A stretch of 64,000 bases of DNA from an uncultured Lachnospiraceae bacterium (GCA_902781215.1 CACZIO010000006.1:1-64000); one strand, 5' to 3'. Shown: positions 8,019 to 17,659, numbered from the stretch's first letter. Notes: generated by a model from the letters alone, not told the origin. Numbers and translations: made by a program.

Positions 8019-10799
8019 ATGATTTCCGAAATGATTTGGGACATATTTATGGACATACAGGAAAAGCGTCCGGAGGACACCTCCTCCCGGCAGTCACCAC
8101 ATCCGATGCATATATTGAAAAACATCCTGTTCCAGGGGCTGGCGCTCCTGGCTGTGTTTGCGCTGGCCTTTTTGATCCGGGCGTCGGCTTACGACCTGCC
8201 CTCGGTCATTTATGCGGACCAGCAGTATCTCCAGGATGAATCCGGGAATCCATATCTTTCCGAGATGGATTCCTATTTTTATCTGCGCAAGGCGCAGGAA
8301 ATGGCCGGGACGGACACGGCTTCCTGGTACGTGGACCGCGACCGGGATCCCATGATCGGGGCCAGGACCCATGACCGGGAGACAGGGGACACACTCCCGC
8401 TCGGTCTGTCGGCCTTTGCTTATCTGATCTGGAAACATCTTTTGTCCCGCTTCGGTTTTTCCCTCTACCAGACCTCCATCTGGCTGGGGCCGGTCCTGGG
8501 GAGCCTCGCCGTGGTCCCTGCCTTTTTCTATGTCAGAAAAAGAACATCCATCCCCGGCGGGATCGCGGCCGCAGTCCTGACCGGCTGCGCGATTCCCTTT
8601 GTCATCCACACGACAGCGGGCTTTTTTGATACAGATATGGTCCTGGCGGTCCTGCCGCTGACCGCGATCCTCGCCCACATGCGGTGTATGAGTGCGGCCC
8701 GGCTGAAGGAGCAGAGTGCCTGTGCAGCCCTGAGCGCCGCCGCCTTCGCCTGCATGTCCCTGTGCTGGAAGGCCCACTATGCCTACTTTCTGTTTACAGC
8801 GGCCTGCACGGCAGCCGCGCTGGTCCTGACCCGTCTCGTGACCATTCTGCTTCCGCGGGAATACCGGAGAGAGCTTCCGCAAGATGATCAGCGAGAGCTT
8901 CCGCAAGATTACCTGCGGGAACATTCGCGAGGATTGATCCGGGGAGCTGTCCTCTCACTGTCACTGTCTGTTCTCCTGCTGCTCCTGGCGGGCGGCAGCG
9001 TTTTTGTCCGCCAGATCCTCGGCATTGTCGGCGCCTACCGGACGGCCTCGGGCGATACCGGCGCCATGCCCTATGCCCTGGAATTCATTTCGGAGATGCA
9101 GCGCCTGTCCTTCCTGCCTGCCCTGACCCCCTCCGCCTTGGTAAAGGCTGACCTGAGCTCTGTCCTCGGCCGCATGGGCGGCGCCCTTCCCGTCCTCCTC
9201 GCGGTCGGCTGGTTCCCTCTGGAAGCAGTCCTGTTGGTCCTGGATGCGAAGCGGCTGAAAAAAACAAGCGGACAGGAGCTTTATTCAGAAAGTTCGATCC
9301 AACAGGCGCCTGATCCTGAAAGTTCGATTTCTCTGAAAAAAACAAGTGAGCAGAAGGCAAAGCATCGTTTCTTCCTTCCGGAAGATGAGCTTGTCCCCCT
9401 CATCCTTGAGCTCGTTTTCCTGGGCACCTGGATGGCGGGCGGCGCCATTTTGACCTGCAGGGCCAAGCGCTTTGCGGAGATCGCGGTCCTGCCGGTTGGC
9501 ATTCTGTGCGGCCTTCTGATCGGCCGTCTCTTCTGTCTGGCAGACCGGATGAAAAAGGGACGAAGGAATAAGAGAGGAAGGCTGACCAGAAAAGGCAGGC
9601 GCCGCATGCTGTGCAGACTGGCTGTGACCGGTCTTCTGTGCCTGATGACGGCAGCTGTCGTCTACCCGGTCTTTTCGGGCGCCAGGCGCTCAGCCACGAC
9701 CAACCGGTCCCTGGTCACCGACGCCAAATGTGAGGCCATGACCTGGATCAGGGACAACACCCCCGAAAACACAGTCCTGGCTTCCTGGTGGGACGACGGC
9801 TATTACCTGGAATATCAGGCCAGGCGCAGGACTCTGTCCGACGGTGGAAGTGACAGCGGAGCCCTGAGCTGGATGATGGCCAGGGTCCTTCTGACGGACG
9901 ACCCGAAGCTGATGCGCGGCATCCTGCGTATGCTGAACGAGAGCGGGACCGACGCCCTGGATGTATTGACCGGCGCGGGACTTGCCCCCGGGGAGGCCGC
10001 CGACCTCCTGTTCCGGATCCTGCCCATGGAGCGGGACGGTGCAGAGGAGGAGCTTCGGAGAGTCCAAAAACAGGACCACCCTGACATCCTGGTCGCAAAA
10101 CTATTGGACAAGACTCATCCTGCGGACCCGGAGCCCCTGATGCTGGTTCTTAATTCAGATATGATCCGCATCTACAACTCCCTGGCCTATTTCGGCTTCT
10201 GGGATCCGGCGGCCGGCGCCCAGTCACAGAATGCCTTCATGCTGCCGTCTTCTTTTTCTGTGGAGCTTCCGGACACCGGGGAAAACGAAGAAAGCGAAGA
10301 AGACGACATACAGATTGATCCGGACGCCGCGGAAAGCGAAGATGCCGATGCGCAGGAACCGGTTGAGATTCCCATGACAGACGGCCAGTATTCTGTGACC
10401 CTGTCACGCGATCCGCAGGGCCGGATCACGGCGCAGTATACGGACCACGGTGAACAGTATACGCCCTCACGCATCGTGATCTGGGAAAACGGACAGCGGA
10501 TCCGGGATGACAGACAGACCGGACTTCAAAATGCTGAAGACATGGAGGAGCAGGCTTCGACCCTGGCCCTCGTCCTTGTCAAAGAGGAAGAACAATACAG
10601 TGCCCTCCTCTGCTCGGAGAATATCTGCGACAGTGTCCTGATCCGTCTGCTGGCCGGCGAGGACCGGACCATGGAGGAGGCGGAGTACCGGGGCACCTGG
10701 TACGGCACATCGAGATCCGATGTGAGCGCCGTTCAGAAGCGGATCAACAGCGACAACTGGCAGACCTGGACCGTGCAGGCCTGGCAGATCCGGCAGTGA
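8019..10799 (+). CDS. STT3-type oligosaccharyltransferase-like membrane protein
   Basis: This 926-residue multi-pass protein resembles STT3/PglB/AglB enzymes, which move a lipid-linked glycan onto Asn of exported proteins. An acidic DSYFYLRKAQ motif lies in the first external loop (about residue 84), GFFDTDM near 201 (matching the family's second DxD-like site) and WWDDGYY near 590, a variant of the family WWDxG motif. About twelve hydrophobic segments precede a soluble C-terminal half. Two short in-frame duplications occur: ELPQD repeated around nt 8870-8915, and a Ser-rich repeat around 9280-9350. The start is set at the ATG at 8019; the open frame continues upstream into the helicase gene but that part is out of frame with it and not coding. 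No flippase or glycan genes flank it. Stand-alone STT3 proteins are uncommon in Firmicutes. Confidence 0.75.
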   Translation: MISEMIWDIFMDIQEKRPEDTSSRQSPHPMHILKNILFQGLALLAVFALAFLIRASAYDLPSVIYADQQYLQDESGNPYLSEMDSYFYLRKAQEMAGTDTASWYVDRDRDPMIGARTHDRETGDTLPLGLSAFAYLIWKHLLSRFGFSLYQTSIWLGPVLGSLAVVPAFFYVRKRTSIPGGIAAAVLTGCAIPFVIHTTAGFFDTDMVLAVLPLTAILAHMRCMSAARLKEQSACAALSAAAFACMSLCWKAHYAYFLFTAACTAAALVLTRLVTILLPREYRRELPQDDQRELPQDYLREHSRGLIRGAVLSLSLSVLLLLLAGGSVFVRQILGIVGAYRTASGDTGAMPYALEFISEMQRLSFLPALTPSALVKADLSSVLGRMGGALPVLLAVGWFPLEAVLLVLDAKRLKKTSGQELYSESSIQQAPDPESSISLKKTSEQKAKHRFFLPEDELVPLILELVFLGTWMAGGAILTCRAKRFAEIAVLPVGILCGLLIGRLFCLADRMKKGRRNKRGRLTRKGRRRMLCRLAVTGLLCLMTAAVVYPVFSGARRSATTNRSLVTDAKCEAMTWIRDNTPENTVLASWWDDGYYLEYQARRRTLSDGGSDSGALSWMMARVLLTDDPKLMRGILRMLNESGTDALDVLTGAGLAPGEAADLLFRILPMERDGAEEELRRVQKQDHPDILVAKLLDKTHPADPEPLMLVLNSDMIRIYNSLAYFGFWDPAAGAQSQNAFMLPSSFSVELPDTGENEESEEDDIQIDPDAAESEDADAQEPVEIPMTDGQYSVTLSRDPQGRITAQYTDHGEQYTPSRIVIWENGQRIRDDRQTGLQNAEDMEEQASTLALVLVKEEEQYSALLCSENICDSVLIRLLAGEDRTMEEAEYRGTWYGTSRSDVSAVQKRINSDNWQTWTVQAWQIRQ

Positions 10800-10849
10800 A
10801 AAAACAGCGGCAGACGCTGGCACATCGAGGACTGCCGCATGACGGAATG

Positions 10850-10934
10850 AGTCACCAGGGACGTATCAAAAAAGGCAAAATGAAAGGGACAGGTCCGGCC
10901 GGTTCAAAATAGAACCAGCCGGACCTGTCCCGGT
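10850..10934. repeat. REP-like element with a 20-bp stem
   Basis: Arms at 10886-10905 and 10912-10931 match at 19 of 20 positions around a six-base loop. It lies between the convergent STT3 and HAD genes. No T-run follows on either strand, so it is a strong hairpin rather than a classical terminator. Confidence 0.65.
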
Positions 10935-10963
10935 TGATTTCCATTGGAGCTTCCTGCTCCGGT

Positions 10964-11788
10964 TCAGATATTCCCCTCCGCCTTGAACCGCTTTTCCAGG
11001 TCCAGGATGTGGCGGAGCTGCCGGAGCACGCCGAGGTCCGAAAAAGAACTGGCCACGATGTCCGCGGCGTCGTGCATCTCCTGACGGGCGTTTGCAACCG
11101 TCGCGGCGACGCCCGCCTCATGGAAGGCGGAGAGGTCGTTGAGGTTGTCGCCGAAATAGACGGTCTCCTCGATCCCGACGCCCAGATATTCCTGCAGCAG
11201 GGCGAAAGCCTCGCCCTTGCCGGCTTCGGGAGAAATAATGTCCAGCCAGGCCGCGCCGGAGATCGTCATGGAGAGCTTTTCCAGCCGGTGGGACCGGAAG
11301 AGATCTTTTGTCGCCTCCTCGACATTGGGATGGTGCAGTGAAATCTTGACGATCCTCTCTGAGGCCAGCGCGTCCAGATCGGGAACGTTTTCGACGGAAT
11401 AGTGGTACTGGTCGCGCATCAGCTTCGTGACGGGGGTCTCATATCCCTCGATCCAGCTCTTTTCGACACCTTCGACGACGATTTCGCTCCCCTCGATGGT
11501 GCGGAGCTTCTGAATGACCGGCAGGTAGAGTTCCGGGTCGATGGTCCAGCTGTGCAGGACTCTGTCCCGTGTGCGCACGACCGTCCCGTTTGCCGAGATA
11601 AAATAGATGTCGTCCGCAACGGGCTCGAACAGCTTCATCATACTGTAGTATTGCCGCCCGCTGCAGGCGCAGAAGGTGATCCCCTCCGCTTTCAGCTCGC
11701 GGATCACATCATAATAGGCGGGATCGATCACATGAGACCCCTCCGGGACCAGTGTGCCGTCAATGTCGCTGGCGATCAGTCTGATCAT
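10964..11788 (-). CDS. HAD-superfamily (Cof-type) phosphatase
   Basis: The cytosolic hydrolase has 274 residues. Motif I DIDGTL is at residues 8-13, motif II lies in CACSGRQY and motif IV is GDNLNDLSAF near 212. This is the Cof/IIB group, which removes phosphate from sugar phosphates or cofactors; the substrate cannot be assigned. The ATG at 11788 is used because GGAGGAA precedes it by seven bases; the open frame continues upstream without a ribosome site. The gene stands alone on the minus strand. Confidence 0.88.
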   Translation of the reverse strand: MIRLIASDIDGTLVPEGSHVIDPAYYDVIRELKAEGITFCACSGRQYYSMMKLFEPVADDIYFISANGTVVRTRDRVLHSWTIDPELYLPVIQKLRTIEGSEIVVEGVEKSWIEGYETPVTKLMRDQYHYSVENVPDLDALASERIVKISLHHPNVEEATKDLFRSHRLEKLSMTISGAAWLDIISPEAGKGEAFALLQEYLGVGIEETVYFGDNLNDLSAFHEAGVAATVANARQEMHDAADIVASSFSDLGVLRQLRHILDLEKRFKAEGNI

Positions 11789-12010
11789 ATATTCTTCCTC
11801 CGGATTTCTTCTAAAAATAAACAAATGAATGATTTGATTAGAATACTTGCTGTTGCCAAAATAGTCAACAGCCTGTAGGAATTAAACTGCACGGCCTTTC
11901 TGCCTTTCTGCAAAAGCAATGTGCAAAATATCCTGAATTGCAAAGTTAAATGCAAATGAAGGACATGTACAAAATACCTGTTGTACGGGGGTGTATCAGA
12001 GTTCAATTCG

Positions 12011-12019
12011 TGTTATAAT
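12011..12019 (+). promoter_or_regulatory. extended -10 promoter
   Basis: TGTTATAAT (TG-N-TATAAT) lies about 50 bp before the DUF554 start codon with no good -35 box, which is usual for extended -10 promoters. The rest of 11789-12070 shows no gene. Confidence 0.45.
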
Positions 12020-12070
12020 CGCAGATGTTTTTTGACCCGGTAAAGATACACGAAAAGGACAGAATTTAAA

Positions 12071-12841
12071 ATGCACGGAGCAGGAACACTGATCAATACA
12101 GCGGCGGTGATCGGAGGGGGCCTTGCGGGGCACCTGGTGGGCCGCCTTTTTGCACAGGAGCAGCAGGAAGCCATCAACAAGGCCTGCGGTGTCAGCGTCC
12201 TTTTTATTGCAATCGCAGGTACTATGGAAGGTATGCTGCAGATCACGGCGTCATCGGCAGCGCAGTCACCGGCAGGTGCCGGGGCTGCGGGCAGTGTGGC
12301 CTATTCCCTCACCAGCGGCAGGTCCATGTTCGTCGTCCTGTGCCTGGCATTGGGAACCATCCTCGGTGAACTTCTGCGCATCGAGGACGGCTTTGAGCGC
12401 TTCGGAGAGTGGTTGAAAATCAGAACCGGCAACGCGAAGGATGCCCGCTTCGTGGACGCCTTTGTCACCTGCTCCCTCACCGTCTGCATAGGTGCCATGG
12501 CCATCGTCGGCGCCATCCAGGACGGCGTGACGGGGGATTACTCGACTCTGGCCGTGAAATCCGTCCTTGACTTCATCATCGTCGCGGTCATGACATCCTC
12601 CATGGGCAGGGGCTGTACCTTCTCCGCCATCCCCATCTTTGCCTTTGAAGGATCCATCACCATCCTCGCCAGCCTCATCGCGCCCGTCATGACCGACGCG
12701 GCGATCGCCAACCTGTCCCTGATCGGATCCATCCTGATCTTCTGTGTCGGCGTCAATCTGGTCTGGGGGAAAAAAGTCCGCGTCGCCAACATGCTGCCTG
12801 CCGTTCTCCTGGCCGTCCTGGCGGCCTACCTGCCGTTCTGA
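12071..12841 (+). CDS. DUF554 membrane protein
   Basis: The 256-residue protein is of the YdfK/DUF554 type, a family of unknown function. The N-terminal GTLINTAAVIGGGLAG and an internal MEGMLQI are characteristic, and seven or so hydrophobic segments fill the chain. The start ATG has AAGGA upstream. The gene is divergent from the HAD phosphatase and shares no obvious operon. Confidence 0.85.
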   Translation: MHGAGTLINTAAVIGGGLAGHLVGRLFAQEQQEAINKACGVSVLFIAIAGTMEGMLQITASSAAQSPAGAGAAGSVAYSLTSGRSMFVVLCLALGTILGELLRIEDGFERFGEWLKIRTGNAKDARFVDAFVTCSLTVCIGAMAIVGAIQDGVTGDYSTLAVKSVLDFIIVAVMTSSMGRGCTFSAIPIFAFEGSITILASLIAPVMTDAAIANLSLIGSILIFCVGVNLVWGKKVRVANMLPAVLLAVLAAYLPF

Positions 12842-12880
12842 CTGCAGCCCGGAACCTGACAATATTCTGAAAAAACATAA

Positions 12881-12906
12881 GGGACGGATCTGACCAGATC
12901 CGTCCC
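12881..12906. repeat. REP-like palindrome
   Basis: GGGACGGATCT and AGATCCGTCCC form a perfect 11-bp stem with a four-base loop, between the converging DUF554 and peptidase genes. This is the cleanest single copy of the dispersed family. Confidence 0.65.
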
Positions 12907-12928
12907 GGGTGGTGTCCCCTGTGGTCTT

Positions 12929-14206
12929 TTACCGGATCACGACCGCCTGGCGGTGGAGCGACCGGTAGCGTTTGTCAAACAGGTTCCGGTCGTAGGTGAC
13001 AAAGCGGCCCCAGAGCGGGTCTGCCAGGACGACGCGGTCGGCATAGCAGGCGACCAGGACCATGCAGTGCTCCGGCGAGTACCAGGTCATGTTCCTGCCG
13101 TCGATCTCCCAGGTCACGGTGTAGTGGCCCGGCCGGCAGCCGGCGGTCCCCCAGACGATCACGGGGATTCCCTGCTTCGTATAGGCTGCCAGCGCCTCCA
13201 GGGGGCTGCCGGAGATGTTCCTGGCATTCAGTTCAGAACCCTTTTTCTCCAGATACCGGTTGGCGGCCTTGACGATCACGGGTGAGTAACAGCCAAAGGA
13301 TGCAACGTCCCGGGGGTCACCGACAAAATATTTGTAGAAATCCGCCTCGCCGACCGGTTTTTTGTCCAGATAGTGGTCGGCCAGGTCCAGCTTGTCCACA
13401 GGATAGCCCAGATAATTAAGGACCATGGTCAGAGAGGTCGTCTCGCACCCCGTCGGCAGGTCCGGATACTGGATGATGGGCCGGAAGCCGGCCGGCGGGT
13501 CAAAGGGGCCTGCCGGCTCTGCCGTCATGGTCTCCTCCAGGATCCCCCACGGCGCGAAGCGGTAGGTCTTTCCGCCCTTGTGCTGGACACCAGCCAGGAC
13601 CGCGCCGTAATCGCTGTGGTCGCCCGTCCGCCCTGTCTGCGCGTAATACTGACAGCCGGAGTCCATAAACCACCCTGTTGCAAGCCGCCCGTCCGGGTGA
13701 AAATAATACAGATTTCCCTGTTCCTGATGGAAGCCCGTGTACATGGCGCCGGAGACCGGTGTCGAATCGGGATCCAACAGATAGTAATGCCTGTCGATCC
13801 GGACCAGTCCCGTCATGATCTCGCCCCGGCCGCGCTCGCCGTGCATGCGGCTGGCATAATAGGTCTTTCCGCCGAAGCTGATCCACCCCGTCTGCAGATT
13901 TCCGTTTGAATCAAAAAAATGCAGACTGCCGCGGCGCAGGGCGAAGCCCTTCCTGTATTTACCGCCCGCCGCGCGGAGCCTGAGATGGTCTCCGTGCTCC
14001 ACCCATTGATCCGGAATACGGGGTTCCACGGGCGGTTCGGGCTCTTCGGCAGCTTTCTCTGCCGTGGCGCCCGTGGCACTCTCCGCCGCCGCGGCCTTTT
14101 CCGCAGTGCTGCCCGTGGTGCCCTCTGCTGCAAAACATGGATTGACTGTCAGCGCAAACATCAGCAGAACAATAAGAAAAGCAAATCCAAAAGGCCTTTT
14201 TTTCAT
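12929..14206 (-). CDS. secreted C39-type cysteine peptidase with wall-binding repeats
   Basis: The exported protein has 425 residues and a signal peptide (MKKRPFGF..., cleavage near CFA/AEG). A short Ala/Glu linker leads into several 20-residue repeats such as GNLQTGWISFGGKTYY and GRLATGWFM, which resemble glucan/choline-binding wall anchors. The C-terminal 180 residues are a C39_2-like papain fold: PTGCETTS (Cys near 252), SPEHCMVLV (His near 379) and LADPLWG (Asp near 394). It is likely a cell-surface peptidase or amidase; the substrate is unknown. ATG at 14212 or 14206 both fit the AGGA ribosome site. Confidence 0.85.
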   Translation of the reverse strand: MKKRPFGFAFLIVLLMFALTVNPCFAAEGTTGSTAEKAAAAESATGATAEKAAEEPEPPVEPRIPDQWVEHGDHLRLRAAGGKYRKGFALRRGSLHFFDSNGNLQTGWISFGGKTYYASRMHGERGRGEIMTGLVRIDRHYYLLDPDSTPVSGAMYTGFHQEQGNLYYFHPDGRLATGWFMDSGCQYYAQTGRTGDHSDYGAVLAGVQHKGGKTYRFAPWGILEETMTAEPAGPFDPPAGFRPIIQYPDLPTGCETTSLTMVLNYLGYPVDKLDLADHYLDKKPVGEADFYKYFVGDPRDVASFGCYSPVIVKAANRYLEKKGSELNARNISGSPLEALAAYTKQGIPVIVWGTAGCRPGHYTVTWEIDGRNMTWYSPEHCMVLVACYADRVVLADPLWGRFVTYDRNLFDKRYRSLHRQAVVIR

Positions 14207-14327
14207 AAGCATTCGTTCCTGTCGCAAGTCATTTCTCAATCGGTCCTGGAAACACGTTATGCCTGTTCCGTGTCATTTCTCAGTCTGTCCCGGAAACTGG
14301 TTATGCCTGTTCCGTTGTCATTTGTCG

Positions 14328-15245
14328 TCATTTCTTTTCAGTCTCGGAAATATGTGTTTTCCGGTAATCTCTGGGCGTGCAGCTGTAGATTTCCTTGAAA
14401 ATCTTGCCAAAATAGCTGTCGGAGACAAAGCCGCACTGTTCCGCGATGGAGGAGATGCTATTGTCTGTCCGGATCAGCATCATGGCGGCCATCTGGGCCC
14501 TGTATTCGATCAGGAAGCGGACGGGCGGCCGGTTGATCGCGCGCCGGAAACACCTTGCGCATTCACGGGTGCTGATCCCGGCTGTTGCTGCGATATCGTC
14601 CAGGGTGACCGGCTCGCTGTAGTGCGCGTAAATATACTGGAGCATGACCTTCATCCGGTCCAGATCGCGCTTGTCGCCGGTTGTCTCCCCGGCCAGCTCC
14701 TCCTTTTTTTCCTCCAGCATTATCAGGAAAAAGCGGCTCATGCTCTCCCGGATCATGAGCTCATACCCCGCGGGTTCCTCCCGGACCGCGTCGATGCTCT
14801 GCAGCAGGCAGTCGATCATCCGGACCCGCCGCACCGTGTCGGGGCGCAGATGGACCACAGACAGGCTCCTGGAATGGAAGACGGGAGAGAAATACTTCCG
14901 GTCCAGATAACCGCCGAATTCTCCCGACAGGAACTGCGTGTCAAATGTATAGGCATAGTAGTTGACCGACTCTGACAGGTCATAGGAATGCATGACATTT
15001 CTGTTGATGAAAAGGGCGTCGCCCTGCTGCACTTCCAGTTCCTCATCGGGCGTGTGGATCCGGAAGGACCCTGTCTCCACATAATTCAGCTCGATCTGGT
15101 CGTGCCAGTGCCACGGGATATGCTGTCCCGTGAACAGCCGGCCTTCATCAAACATGCACATGAAGGGCAGACCGCCGGAAGCTTCCGACAGCAGCTCCTC
15201 GCTGTTGTCGCCGAGTGTCAGATCTTTTTTTTGATGATAGATCAT
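14328..15245 (-). CDS. AraC-family transcriptional regulator (copy 1)
   Basis: The 305-residue regulator has an N-terminal cupin-like sensor (HIPWHWHDQIELNYVETG, about 40-57) and a C-terminal double helix-turn-helix ending with the AraC signature around ISSIAEQCGFVSDSYFGKIF. The ribosome site AGGGGG lies eight bases before the ATG. It is divergent from an MFS gene and closely resembles the AraC protein at 40938-41855, which is also next to an MFS gene, so it probably controls the neighbouring transporter in response to a sugar-like ligand. The ligand is unknown. Confidence 0.9.
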   Translation of the reverse strand: MIYHQKKDLTLGDNSEELLSEASGGLPFMCMFDEGRLFTGQHIPWHWHDQIELNYVETGSFRIHTPDEELEVQQGDALFINRNVMHSYDLSESVNYYAYTFDTQFLSGEFGGYLDRKYFSPVFHSRSLSVVHLRPDTVRRVRMIDCLLQSIDAVREEPAGYELMIRESMSRFFLIMLEEKKEELAGETTGDKRDLDRMKVMLQYIYAHYSEPVTLDDIAATAGISTRECARCFRRAINRPPVRFLIEYRAQMAAMMLIRTDNSISSIAEQCGFVSDSYFGKIFKEIYSCTPRDYRKTHISETEKK

Positions 15246-15451
15246 GTCGAAATCCCCCTGTTTTTTTGTCCTGATTACTATATTTTAGCATAATATTGCT
15301 GTTAAAAAGGGGGGTATTATCAGTAAAATCCACAAAAATATCATCATCTTGCACATGTCCGGATTGCGATATTATTCGTCGTCAAAGCCACTGAACACCG
15401 TGGGGGGGGACGATTCAGGTCGCAATCCTCTTGTTTCCGGTGCCGGATTGT

Positions 15452-15523
15452 TATAATATATCAACATATTGCTCTCAAACAGGTGGTTTCAAGGGCTGAA
15501 ACCACCTGTTTTGTTGATATCTT
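15452..15523 (+). ncRNA. long-hairpin RNA or terminator between AraC and MFS
   Basis: A TGTTATAAT extended -10 (box 15452-15457) is followed by a nested hairpin: an outer stem ATATCAACA (15458-15466)/TGTTGATAT (15512-15520) and an inner perfect 15-bp stem (15477-15491/15497-15511) with a five-base loop and T-rich end. It could be a short regulatory RNA or an attenuator of the MFS gene. A further inverted repeat, GGATTGCGA/TCGCAATCC (about 15360-15427), lies upstream. There is no gene in the 15246-15712 interval. Confidence 0.4.
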
Positions 15524-15712
15524 GTCTTTGTCCCGGATGCGATAGTTTTGGTCCTGACGGGCACTGAAAAGAAGTCTGCATCCTTCCTATAATCAGTGAA
15601 GTGGATGAGTGCGGCGGAAAAAAGATGCTGCAGGAGGGCCTGAGGTCAGCTCCGTTTCCTTCCATGGGAGGGCATGTAAAGCCGACAGTTGTTGTGTACA
15701 GGGGGTAAGAAG

Positions 15713-16906
15713 TTGAAAGAATTCTGGCAGAAGCTGCCCGGATACCGCCGGGCGGCAGTATTGGAACTGTATTTCGTCTATTTCGTTCTGGGCGTTGCGG
15801 TGATCCTGATCGGATCGATCCTGCCCCAGCTGCGGGAGGCCAATGCGCTGAGCTACGGACAGAGCGGGAACCTGCTCTCCGTGCAGTCCGTGGGCTTTCT
15901 GCTGGTCGGACTCGTGACGGGGGCCGCCGTTCTCAAGCTCGGCATCCACAAGGCCTATGTGGGGACCGTCGCCTTCCTCCCGGTCGGCATGTTCATGCTG
16001 GTGAAGGGCGGTTCCTTCCTCTTCCTGGCTGTTGCCATGTTTCTGGTCGGCATTTCCAAGGGTGCTATTACCGACTACAACAACCGGGTGATCAGCAACT
16101 ACGCCGAAGGCGAAGCCGGCCCCATAAACTCCCTGCATATTTTCTTTGCGATCGGAGCATGTCTGGCCCCCTTCTTCGCCCTCTTCCTGACGGGCCTCTC
16201 CGCGGAAAAAGGCTGGCTTTACGCCATGATCGTATCCGCCGTCCTCTCCCTGCTGGCTGTGATCGCAGGCATCTTTATCAAAATGGATATGACCTCGGAC
16301 GGGGCAGATGCAGAAGCGCCCGCGGCTGTCGACACCTCCCTCGACTTTTTCCGGGATCCGCTCTTTCTGTGGACCCTCCTCATGGGAATCTGTGACCAGG
16401 CCCTGGAGAGCTCCCTCATGGGCTGGTTGACCACCTACTACCTGGAGACCGGCATTGTCAGCGAACAGGTCTCCCAGCTGACCACTTCCCTGCTCTGGTT
16501 CGCCTTCCTGATCGGCAGGATCATCTGCATGGTCATCGCCATGAAATGGCGTCCGGAGAGGATGCTCCTCATCATGGGTTCCGGGACGGCTGTCTTCATG
16601 ATCCTCCTGATCGTGAGCACGAACGCGCCGCTCCTGTTTATCTCCACCATCGGCCTGGGCCTGTGCCTGTCCGGCGTCTACGGAACGGCTGTGTCCAACG
16701 CCAGCGGCGTCTTCGCACACTATTCCTCCGCCATGGGCCTCTACGTCACGATTGCAGGCATCGGCGGCGCCGCAGCACCTGCGGCCATCGGCTGGCTCTC
16801 GGACCTCTTTTCCGTCCGCATCGGCTTCTGCGTCCTCGCAGTCATGGCCGCCATCCTGACCCTTGCCGTCGTCATGAACATGACCCTCAAGAGAAAAGAA
16901 GCCTGA
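15713..16906 (+). CDS. MFS transporter (copy 1)
   Basis: The 397-residue major facilitator has about twelve membrane helices. The loop with GISKGAITDYNNRVISNY and the region GLGLCLSGVYGTAVSNA recur in the second MFS gene of this window (43572-44789), as does VILIGSILP near the N-terminus, so the two are paralogues of the FucP/sugar-MFS kind. The best start is the TTG at 15713, eight bases after AGGGGGTAA; there is no ATG nearby. It is divergent from the AraC gene across a 467-bp region with a structured RNA candidate. Confidence 0.85.
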   Translation: MKEFWQKLPGYRRAAVLELYFVYFVLGVAVILIGSILPQLREANALSYGQSGNLLSVQSVGFLLVGLVTGAAVLKLGIHKAYVGTVAFLPVGMFMLVKGGSFLFLAVAMFLVGISKGAITDYNNRVISNYAEGEAGPINSLHIFFAIGACLAPFFALFLTGLSAEKGWLYAMIVSAVLSLLAVIAGIFIKMDMTSDGADAEAPAAVDTSLDFFRDPLFLWTLLMGICDQALESSLMGWLTTYYLETGIVSEQVSQLTTSLLWFAFLIGRIICMVIAMKWRPERMLLIMGSGTAVFMILLIVSTNAPLLFISTIGLGLCLSGVYGTAVSNASGVFAHYSSAMGLYVTIAGIGGAAAPAAIGWLSDLFSVRIGFCVLAVMAAILTLAVVMNMTLKRKEA

Positions 16907-16985
16907 GGACCACGGGGACGGTTCTCCGGTCCCCGTGGTTCCTGATTGTAAAAGGGACCGTATAACCGTCCCTCTGGTTCCTCCG
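16905..16985. repeat. REP-like element pair
   Basis: ACCACGGGGACGGTTCTCC pairs with GGTCCCCGTGGTTCC, followed by a second, shorter pair with GGGACCG and ACCGTCCC. They lie between the converging MFS and TlpA genes and could act as a bidirectional transcription barrier. Confidence 0.65.
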
Positions 16986-16993
16986 GCACATTG

Positions 16994-17659
16994 TCACTGC
17001 CCGGCGGCGGCCAGCGCTTCGTCGATCAGGGCCTCGTAGTCATCCGCGCCCCGGGAGCCGACAGCTGCCTTTCCGACGATATTTCCATTCGCATCGACGA
17101 AGAAGGTGGTGGGAATATATTGCGCGGGGAACTGGTCATCGATGCCCTCCCAGGGCAGGAGATTCAGGTAGCTGACGCCGGTGTCTCCGATGATCTCCTC
17201 CGCTGCCCGGATCACTTCCATCTGATAATCGCCGCCTGCGTCGATCACGACACCGACAAGACCGCAGCCCTTGTTCCCGAGCCTCTGGTTCAGGATCTCC
17301 AGGTCGGGCATCTCGTTGATGCAGGGGCCGCAGAAGGTGCCCCAGATATTCACCATGGTGAGCCTGTTCCGGCTGAAAATATCCGCGGAAGAGACCGGAT
17401 TTCCATCCAGATCGGTCGTCTCGAAGGCAATGGCGGAACCTGCTCCGGTCTGGCCGGCTTTTTCCGCTGCATCGGTTCCATCAGCCGGCTCATCCCCGGT
17501 TTCCGAAGCTCCTTCCCCGGCAGAGCTGCCGGAAGCTCCTCCCGTAGAGGAACCGGCTGTTCCGGAGGCTCCCTGCTGACTGTTTCCGCCGCCGGAACAG
17601 GCCGCCACCAGGCAGGCCAGTAAAGCAGAGATCAACAAAATTAATACTTTTTTCTTCAC
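16994..17659 (-). CDS. TlpA-family thioredoxin-like lipoprotein
   Basis: The lipid-anchored protein has 221 residues: a hydrophobic leader with lipobox LVAAC, an 80-residue Ser/Gly/Glu-rich spacer, then a thioredoxin fold with NIWGTFCGPCINEMPD (active-site CGPC near 109-112). It likely reduces disulfides or protects exported thiols outside the membrane. A GTG start at 17659 is chosen: GGGAG lies nine bases upstream and the lipoprotein signal starts immediately. It is the last gene of a three-gene operon after the CXXC peptide and 4Fe-4S protein, which may feed it electrons. Confidence 0.88.
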   Translation of the reverse strand: MKKKVLILLISALLACLVAACSGGGNSQQGASGTAGSSTGGASGSSAGEGASETGDEPADGTDAAEKAGQTGAGSAIAFETTDLDGNPVSSADIFSRNRLTMVNIWGTFCGPCINEMPDLEILNQRLGNKGCGLVGVVIDAGGDYQMEVIRAAEEIIGDTGVSYLNLLPWEGIDDQFPAQYIPTTFFVDANGNIVGKAAVGSRGADDYEALIDEALAAAGQ

